A DNA stretch of 64,000 nt from positions 682,001 through 746,000 of the forward strand of contig CAVZPR010000002.1 of NCBI GenBank assembly GCA_963777285.1, in the 5' to 3' direction. The DNA is from JAFARE01 sp963777285 (lineage in GTDB: Bacteria; Chloroflexota; Dormibacteria; Aeolococcales; Aeolococcaceae). This document shows positions 59,721 to 64,000 of this stretch, one piece after another (position 1 is the first letter of the stretch; each line of letters begins with the position of its first letter). A program made the position numbers and the translations under genes. A model generated the notes under the pieces. It did not search any database. It was given only the letters and a program-made list of their open reading frames with translations, and was not told where the DNA came from.

Positions 59721-60560
59721 ATGGACGGCACGCTGCGACGCGGCAGGCTCACCGCATTCGTCGACCGCCACCTGGTGGCCTGGGAGGGGGCCATGGGCGT
59801 CCTGGCTCTGGGCTACCTGGCGGTCAGCTTTCTGGTCGACGACGGCGCCGGCGTCTACCCGGCGCTCATCGGCGGCCTCGCCGCGGTGTTCATCGCCGAG
59901 TTCCTGGCGCGCTTCCTCGACGCGCCGTCGCGGCGCGCGTATCTCCGCAACCACTGGCTCGACCTCGTCTCCAGCTTGCCGTTCATCGGCGGCCTGCGCG
60001 CCCTGAGGCTGCTGCGGCTGCTGCGCCTGGGCGCGGGCCTCAAGGTGCTGTCGGCCGCGGAGCACATGGGCGAGGTGCGTGGCGGTGACCGCGAGAGCCT
60101 CTGGTTCGTCGTCCCCACGCTGCTGTTCACGTGGTTCGCGGCCGGCGCCGCGTACTGGGTGGCGGAGCACGGCGTGAACCCCAGCCTGCACACCTTCGGG
60201 GACGCCCTCTACTGGGCGTTCATCACCGCCACCACCCTGGGCTACGGCTCCCACCCGCCGGCGACGTCGGCGGGGCACCTGCTCGCCGGCCTGGTGGTGT
60301 TCATCGGCGTCGGGCTGGTGGGATTCAGCTCGGCGCGGCTCACCCAGCTCTGGCTCCGCGACGAATCGCGCCACCATCCCCGGCTCATGCTGGACAAGAT
60401 GAACCGGATGGAGAAGGACATGGCGGCGATCAAGGAGATGCTGGCGGCGCGGCAGCGCTCCGAGGACGAGGCCGACGGGGTCAGCCCGGCTCGCTCTGAG
60501 CCCAGGCGCGCAGCGCCTCCGGGACGGGCAGCGGCAGGCGCACGTCGACCGCGGCGATGA
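59721..60560 (+). CDS. voltage-gated-type potassium channel
   Basis: A 279-residue tetrameric-type cation channel. It has S1-S3-like helices (20-90), an S4-like segment with regularly spaced Arg (GLRALRLLRLLRLG, 91-104), and a pore helix with the selectivity filter TTLGYG (171-176), typical of K+ selectivity. The C-terminus has a coiled-coil LDKMNRMEKDMAAIKEMLA and a basic, Pro-rich tail. The gene follows the thioredoxin-NHL gene by 11 bases and its last 80 bases overlap the convergent dnaJ-like gene. Confidence 0.88.
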   Translation: MDGTLRRGRLTAFVDRHLVAWEGAMGVLALGYLAVSFLVDDGAGVYPALIGGLAAVFIAEFLARFLDAPSRRAYLRNHWLDLVSSLPFIGGLRALRLLRLLRLGAGLKVLSAAEHMGEVRGGDRESLWFVVPTLLFTWFAAGAAYWVAEHGVNPSLHTFGDALYWAFITATTLGYGSHPPATSAGHLLAGLVVFIGVGLVGFSSARLTQLWLRDESRHHPRLMLDKMNRMEKDMAAIKEMLAARQRSEDEADGVSPARSEPRRAAPPGRAAAGARRPRR

Positions 60561-61434
60561 GGTCACCCGGCTCGCCATACCTCAGGTGAGGCATGCCCAG
60601 GCCGCGCAGGCGCAGGCGGGCGCCGTTCTGCGTGGCCGGCGGGATGGTGAGCTCCACCGGGGTGCCGCGCAGCGTGGGCACCTGAACCGTGCCGCCCAGC
60701 ACTGCGGTGCGCAGCGGCACCGGAACGCCGACGGAGATCGTGGCGCCGCTGCGCGTGAAGCGCGGGTGCGGCTTCACCCGCACGCGGACGTAGAGGTCGC
60801 CCGCAGCCCCGCCACCGCTTCCCTGGCCGCCCTGGCCGGCCGCGCGCACCCGGGCTCCGTCCGCGATGCCGGCCGGGATGCGCACCTCGACCCGCCGCTG
60901 CCGCCCGCCCGACTGCAGTTCCACGGTGCGCGTGGTTCCCTGGTACGCCTCCTCCAGCGTGATCTCGGCCTCGCCCTCGACGTCGCCGCCGCGGGCCGGG
61001 GGCACGCGTCCGCGCCTCGCCCCGCCTGAGCGCGACCGGGCCGCGCTGCCGCCGAAGAACGTCTCGAAGAAGTCGCTGAACGGAGCCGAATCGCCGAAGA
61101 GATCCTGCAACTCGTCGGGCGACACGGTGCGGTACTCGAAGCCTCCGCCCGGCTGCGCCTGAAACGGGTTCTGCCCCGGCTTGCCGGCTCGCTCCCAGGC
61201 CTCGTACTCCTGCCACCGCGGCCCCAGCTCGTCGTACTTCTTGCGCTTCGCCGGGTCGCCGAGCACCTCGTGCGCCTCGTTGATCTCTTTGAAGCGCACC
61301 TCGGCGTCCTTCTCCTTGCTGACGTCGGGGTGGTATCGCCTCGCCAGCTTGCGGAACGCCGCGTGGACCTCCTTCTCGCTCGCTCCACGGGGCACGCCGA
61401 GCGTCTCGTAGTAGTCCTTGAACGTCGTCGCCAT
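60481..61434 (-). CDS. CbpA-type DnaJ co-chaperone
   Basis: A 317-residue type B J-protein: J-domain at 5-70 with HPD in ARRYHPDVSKEK, a G/F-like linker (QAQPGGGFEYRTVS, FFETFFGGSA), then two beta-sandwich peptide-binding domains (LYVRVRVKPHPRFTRSGATI, LTIPPATQNGARLRLRGLGMP). There is no cysteine-rich zinc domain, so CbpA rather than DnaJ proper; it stimulates DnaK ATPase. The ATG at 61434 has GAGGTG close upstream. dnaK/grpE are not in the window. Confidence 0.93.
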   Translation of the reverse strand: MATTFKDYYETLGVPRGASEKEVHAAFRKLARRYHPDVSKEKDAEVRFKEINEAHEVLGDPAKRKKYDELGPRWQEYEAWERAGKPGQNPFQAQPGGGFEYRTVSPDELQDLFGDSAPFSDFFETFFGGSAARSRSGGARRGRVPPARGGDVEGEAEITLEEAYQGTTRTVELQSGGRQRRVEVRIPAGIADGARVRAAGQGGQGSGGGAAGDLYVRVRVKPHPRFTRSGATISVGVPVPLRTAVLGGTVQVPTLRGTPVELTIPPATQNGARLRLRGLGMPHLRYGEPGDLIAAVDVRLPLPVPEALRAWAQSEPG

Positions 61435-61496
61435 CGCACCTCGCACGTACCGCGGGGCTCCTGGCGCTAAACGCCGCCCGGCTCCCGGAGCGCTGT

Positions 61497-61502
61497 TATT
61501 CT
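61497..61502 (+). promoter_or_regulatory. -10-like box upstream of the BNR protein gene
   Basis: TATTCT, 9 bases before TTG 61512. That TTG is out of frame with the protein at 61726 (see that entry), so its use is unclear. Confidence 0.3.
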
Positions 61503-61725
61503 TGGCCCGGGTTGGGTTCCGCTCAACCCCCAACCGAGCGCGGCGCGCCACCCAGCCCACGCCCTTCAGAAGCGCCCCAGCGAGATCAGCGAGATTCCTC
61601 TGTCTCCTCAGCATCGGCCCCGCGGGCCGCGGCCGCCCGGGCCGCGACGACCGGCGGGAACCCTCTGCCTCAGCGCGGCCGCGGGCCTGGCCGCAGCGCT
61701 CACGGCTGCGGCGCTCACGGCTGCC

Positions 61726-62961
61726 GTGCCCGCCGCTGCCGCGGCGGGCTTCGTGCGCGCCGGGCCGCTGCCGGGCCTGGGCTCCGGCCGGATCTGGGGG
61801 GTGGCGGTGGATCCGGCCGTGCCGGCGCGCATCCTGGCGGCGACCGACTCGGGCGTGTTCACCAGCGCCGACGGCGGAGCCACCTGGTCGCTGACGCTCC
61901 CCGGGGTGCGCGTGTGGAGCGTCGGCTTCGACGCGCGCAACGCCCAGAACGCGTTCGCCGGCACGGGTGGCAGCGGTGTCTTCGCCAGCGGCGACGCGGG
62001 CACGACATGGAGCCCCTCGTCCAGCGGGCTGCCCAGCCTGGACGTTCGCTCCTTCGCGTTCGGCCTCGACGGCATCGCAGCGGCCACCGACGACGGCGTC
62101 GCCGTCAGCCCCGACGGGCACACCTGGCACAGCGACGGCCTTGAAGGGGTGTCGGTGTCGTCGGTCGCGGTGGCGGCCAACTCCCCGCAGTTTGCGCTGG
62201 TCGCCGGCGCCGACAACGGCAACCTCAGCTCGGGCTCGCTCTTCCAGAGCACCGGGAGCAGCGCGTGGTCGGTGCTCCAGGCAGGGCTGCCGGCCGCAGC
62301 CGTGGTGTCCTCTGTCACCGCGGGGCCGATCGACAGCGCCGTGCCCAAGCGGCCGTTGCTGGTGACCACGTCCAAGGGCGCATTCCGCAGCGGCGACGGG
62401 GGCACCACCTGGACGTCGAGTGGCGGCGTCCCCGTGCAGCTGACGCTGACCACGGCGCTGTTCGACCCGCTGGACCCTAGCGTGGTGTACGCGGGCGCGG
62501 ATGCGGCGGGGAGCACGGGGGGCGACCTTGTCCGCTCCACCGACGGCGGGCAGACGTTCTCGCTGTCCGACGCCGGTCTCACCGTCAAGAACGTCGAGGC
62601 GATCGCGCTGGGCCCGACCAACCCGCTTCTGGTGGTCGTCGCGGTGGATCCGCCCACGGGGGGCGGGATCATCTACACGGAGACCGCCGCCGGGCTCCCG
62701 CCGCCGCCCAAGCTGCTTCCCGAGGCGCCCGGACAGCGGGTTCCCACCGTGGTCGCCACGCCCACACCGCGACCGACGCCGACCGTGGCCGCGCTGGCGC
62801 CTGCGACACCGACGCCGGCCCCACCGTCAGGGCTGCAGAAGTTCGCCGGCGCAGCGTTCCACTGGCCCACGCCGCTGGTGTACGAGATCATCTTCGTGCT
62901 GCTGGTGGCGTACGCCATCATCCGCTGGCGTCAGCGCTACTACGTGGAAGGGCCTCCCTGA
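61726..62961 (+). CDS. anchored BNR-repeat (sialidase-like propeller) protein
   Basis: A surface protein with Asp-box/BNR repeats (FTSADGGATWS, FASGDAGTTWS, FRSGDGGTTWT, VRSTDGGQTFS) forming a propeller of YCF48/sortilin type, a Pro/Thr linker and a C-terminal membrane helix (VYEIIFVLLVAYAIIRW). The listed GTG 61726 is the first ordinary start, but it falls inside the signal peptide: the same frame reads LCLSAAAGLAAALTAAALTAA just upstream, preceded by basic residues. The true start must lie further 5', perhaps CTG 61600 or ATT 61594, or be reached by a frameshift from TTG 61512. No enzymatic residues were recognised. Confidence 0.8.
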   Translation: MPAAAAAGFVRAGPLPGLGSGRIWGVAVDPAVPARILAATDSGVFTSADGGATWSLTLPGVRVWSVGFDARNAQNAFAGTGGSGVFASGDAGTTWSPSSSGLPSLDVRSFAFGLDGIAAATDDGVAVSPDGHTWHSDGLEGVSVSSVAVAANSPQFALVAGADNGNLSSGSLFQSTGSSAWSVLQAGLPAAAVVSSVTAGPIDSAVPKRPLLVTTSKGAFRSGDGGTTWTSSGGVPVQLTLTTALFDPLDPSVVYAGADAAGSTGGDLVRSTDGGQTFSLSDAGLTVKNVEAIALGPTNPLLVVVAVDPPTGGGIIYTETAAGLPPPPKLLPEAPGQRVPTVVATPTPRPTPTVAALAPATPTPAPPSGLQKFAGAAFHWPTPLVYEIIFVLLVAYAIIRWRQRYYVEGPP

Positions 62962-62973
62962 CCGAGCCGCCGG

Positions 62974-62979
62974 TAGGCT
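62974..62979 (+). promoter_or_regulatory. leaderless -10 box for ccdA
   Basis: TAGGCT ends 6 bases before GTG 62986. Confidence 0.45.
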
Positions 62980-62985
62980 TGGGCG

Positions 62986-63729
62986 GTGATCGGGCTGGTG
63001 CCGTCGCCGTCGGCTCCGCTGGCGTTTCTCGCAGGCCTCGTCTCGTTTCTCTCGCCCTGCGTGTTCCCGCTGATGCCGGCGTACGCCGCGTATCTCAGCG
63101 GGCGCGCGGGACGCCCCGCGCTGGCCACTGCGGACGGACCGGCGCTGGATTCGAGACAGGTGCGCGTGCCGGTGATCACCAACGGGGTGGCGTTCGTCGC
63201 GGGATTCAGCCTCGTGTTCATCGCGGTGTACTACGTCCTGCAGGTGCTGGACGTCACCGTGTTCATCCGCAACCTGCAGTTGGTGAACGCGATCGCCGGC
63301 GCGGTCATCATCGTGCTGGCGCTGCAGACGCTGGGCGTCTTCCGCTTCGGCTTCCTGGCACGCGAGCGTCGCGTGCACGTCTCGCCGGCGTACGGCACGC
63401 CGGGCGCGTTCTTGCTGGGACTCACGTTCGCCGCGGGCTGGACGCCGTGCCTGGGTCCGCAGCTGGCGACGATTCTCACCGTCGCGCAGAACCGTGACTT
63501 CGGCGGCCTGCCGTTCATGGTGGTGTATTGCGTCGGGCTCGCGGTGCCGTTCCTCGTCGTCGCCGCGCTCGCGGACCGCCTGCAGGGATTCATCCGCGCG
63601 GTCAACCGCCATCTCGGCGTCATCAACCTGGTGTGCGGCGCGGTGCTGCTGGTCTTCGGCATCCTGCTGGCGACCGGGCGCATCACGATTCTCAGCACGC
63701 TGTCGTTTCAGTCGCCGTTCAATCTCTGA
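62986..63729 (+). CDS. ccdA: cytochrome c biogenesis protein CcdA
   Basis: A 247-residue membrane thiol transporter passing electrons from cytosolic thioredoxin to extracytoplasmic thioredoxin-like proteins for haem attachment. The two conserved redox cysteines lie in SFLSPCVFPLMPAY and FAAGWTPCLGPQLATIL. Six helices are predicted. No ResA, CcsA or CcsB gene lies beside it, although a CxxC thioredoxin-fold gene is 3 kb upstream. The GTG start has no Shine-Dalgarno and a TAGGCT box 6 bases away. Confidence 0.92.
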   Translation: MIGLVPSPSAPLAFLAGLVSFLSPCVFPLMPAYAAYLSGRAGRPALATADGPALDSRQVRVPVITNGVAFVAGFSLVFIAVYYVLQVLDVTVFIRNLQLVNAIAGAVIIVLALQTLGVFRFGFLARERRVHVSPAYGTPGAFLLGLTFAAGWTPCLGPQLATILTVAQNRDFGGLPFMVVYCVGLAVPFLVVAALADRLQGFIRAVNRHLGVINLVCGAVLLVFGILLATGRITILSTLSFQSPFNL

Positions 63730-63733
63730 CGCG

Positions 63734-64000
63734 TCAGGCGGCGAGTGGCAGCCACACGCTGACCGTGGTGCCGGCGCCCTCGGCGGAGTAGACCGCGACG
63801 TCGCCGCCCTGGGCCCGCGCCAGTCCCTGCACGATGCTGAGGCCGAGTCCGCTGCCGCCCTCCTCGCGCGCTCGTGTCTTCTCACCGCGGTAGAAGCGCT
63901 CGAAGACGTGCGGGAGGTCCGCGGCGGGGATTCCCGGCCCGTCGTCGTGCACGTCGAGCCGGGCGCGGCGGCCGTCGACCGCGATGCTCCAGCGCTGCGG
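63734..64000 (-). CDS. sensor histidine kinase, C-terminal ATPase part
   Basis: Partial gene entering from the right edge; 88 residues are visible. It shows the G1 box DVHDDGPGIP, the F box VFERFYRG, the G2 box GSGLGLSIVQGLA and the final strand GTTVSVWLPLAA of a HisKA/HATPase sensor kinase. The N-box, phosphorylated histidine and sensor domain are outside the window. It ends 4 bases after the convergent ccdA stop. Its partner response regulator presumably lies to the right. Confidence 0.9.
   Translation of the reverse strand, partial: PQRWSIAVDGRRARLDVHDDGPGIPAADLPHVFERFYRGEKTRAREEGGSGLGLSIVQGLARAQGGDVAVYSAEGAGTTVSVWLPLAA

Noticed and set aside
61510..61535. hairpin GGTTGGGTT/AACCCCCAACC as a terminator
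   Set aside because: The stem needs a bulge and has no following T-tract. It lies just downstream of a promoter-like box rather than after a gene end.

Overview
The window is 64 kb of very GC-rich, densely packed bacterial chromosome. Almost all of it is coding, and many starts overlap the preceding stop as ATGA or GTGA. No gap between genes exceeds 300 bases; the longest is the 196-base leader before a wall-lysis gene at 15052-15247. I saw no insertion sequence, phage gene, CRISPR array or rRNA; there is one tRNA (Asp). The gene content (short MshC-type CysRS-like protein, MpaB-type oxygenase, leaderless promoters, many GTG starts, Rpf-like transglycosylase) fits a Gram-positive-type high-GC lineage such as Chloroflexota/Dormibacterota or a deep actinobacterium. 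That placement is inference from family flavour, not from a marker tree.

Layout. 1-5170: an EF-G-like GTPase running off the left edge, a methyltransferase plus proline iminopeptidase pair, and divergently a PlsY-like acyltransferase and a DedA protein. 5167-9346: a small unknown gene, then gcvPA-gcvPB-pyrE and an unknown gene, translationally coupled. 9347-15051: an AIM24-family protein, an AAA ATPase broken by a frameshift behind a striking palindromic promoter, membrane and lipoprotein genes, and an acyl-CoA dehydrogenase. 15052-19162: an SLT-domain protein behind a long leader, Nudix, HAD, a small HTH protein and DNA polymerase IV. 19159-22538: a stripped-down sigma-like protein coupled to an SRPBCC protein, a GNAT enzyme, a lipoprotein and a zinc-finger-like protein.

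22603-26404 is the most system-like block. It holds a small anchored protein, ApbE flavin transferase, a ferric-reductase-like haem membrane protein with an extra outer domain, a NuoF-like flavoprotein and a 3Fe-4S-type ferredoxin, all close or overlapping, and looks like a compact transmembrane electron path. 26401-34856: the MshC/CysRS-like enzyme, Nudix, tRNA-Asp, a lipase, an orphan peptide-binding lipoprotein, an MpaB-type protein, an LmbE deacetylase and an S9 peptidase. 34766-43741: a DUF2330 protein, MarR-MFS, NDH-2, aldo-keto reductase, acyl-CoA synthetase and a sedolisin. 43745-46730: three TadE/G-like pseudopilin genes and a TPR-like membrane protein.

46778-52087 is a complete histidine-degradation operon hutH-hutU-hutG-hutI using the arginase-type HutG. 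52100-64000: a YyaL-type thioredoxin-fold protein, a TauE-like permease, two sialidase-like-repeat proteins, a CPBP protease, purA, a thioredoxin-NHL fusion, a K+ channel, CbpA-type DnaJ, CcdA and the end of a histidine kinase.

A recurring signature ties the window together. At least sixteen transcription-unit first genes carry a TANNNT-like box 6-10 bases before the start codon and no Shine-Dalgarno sequence, so leaderless transcripts seem to be the rule here, while internal genes rely on 4-base stop/start overlaps.
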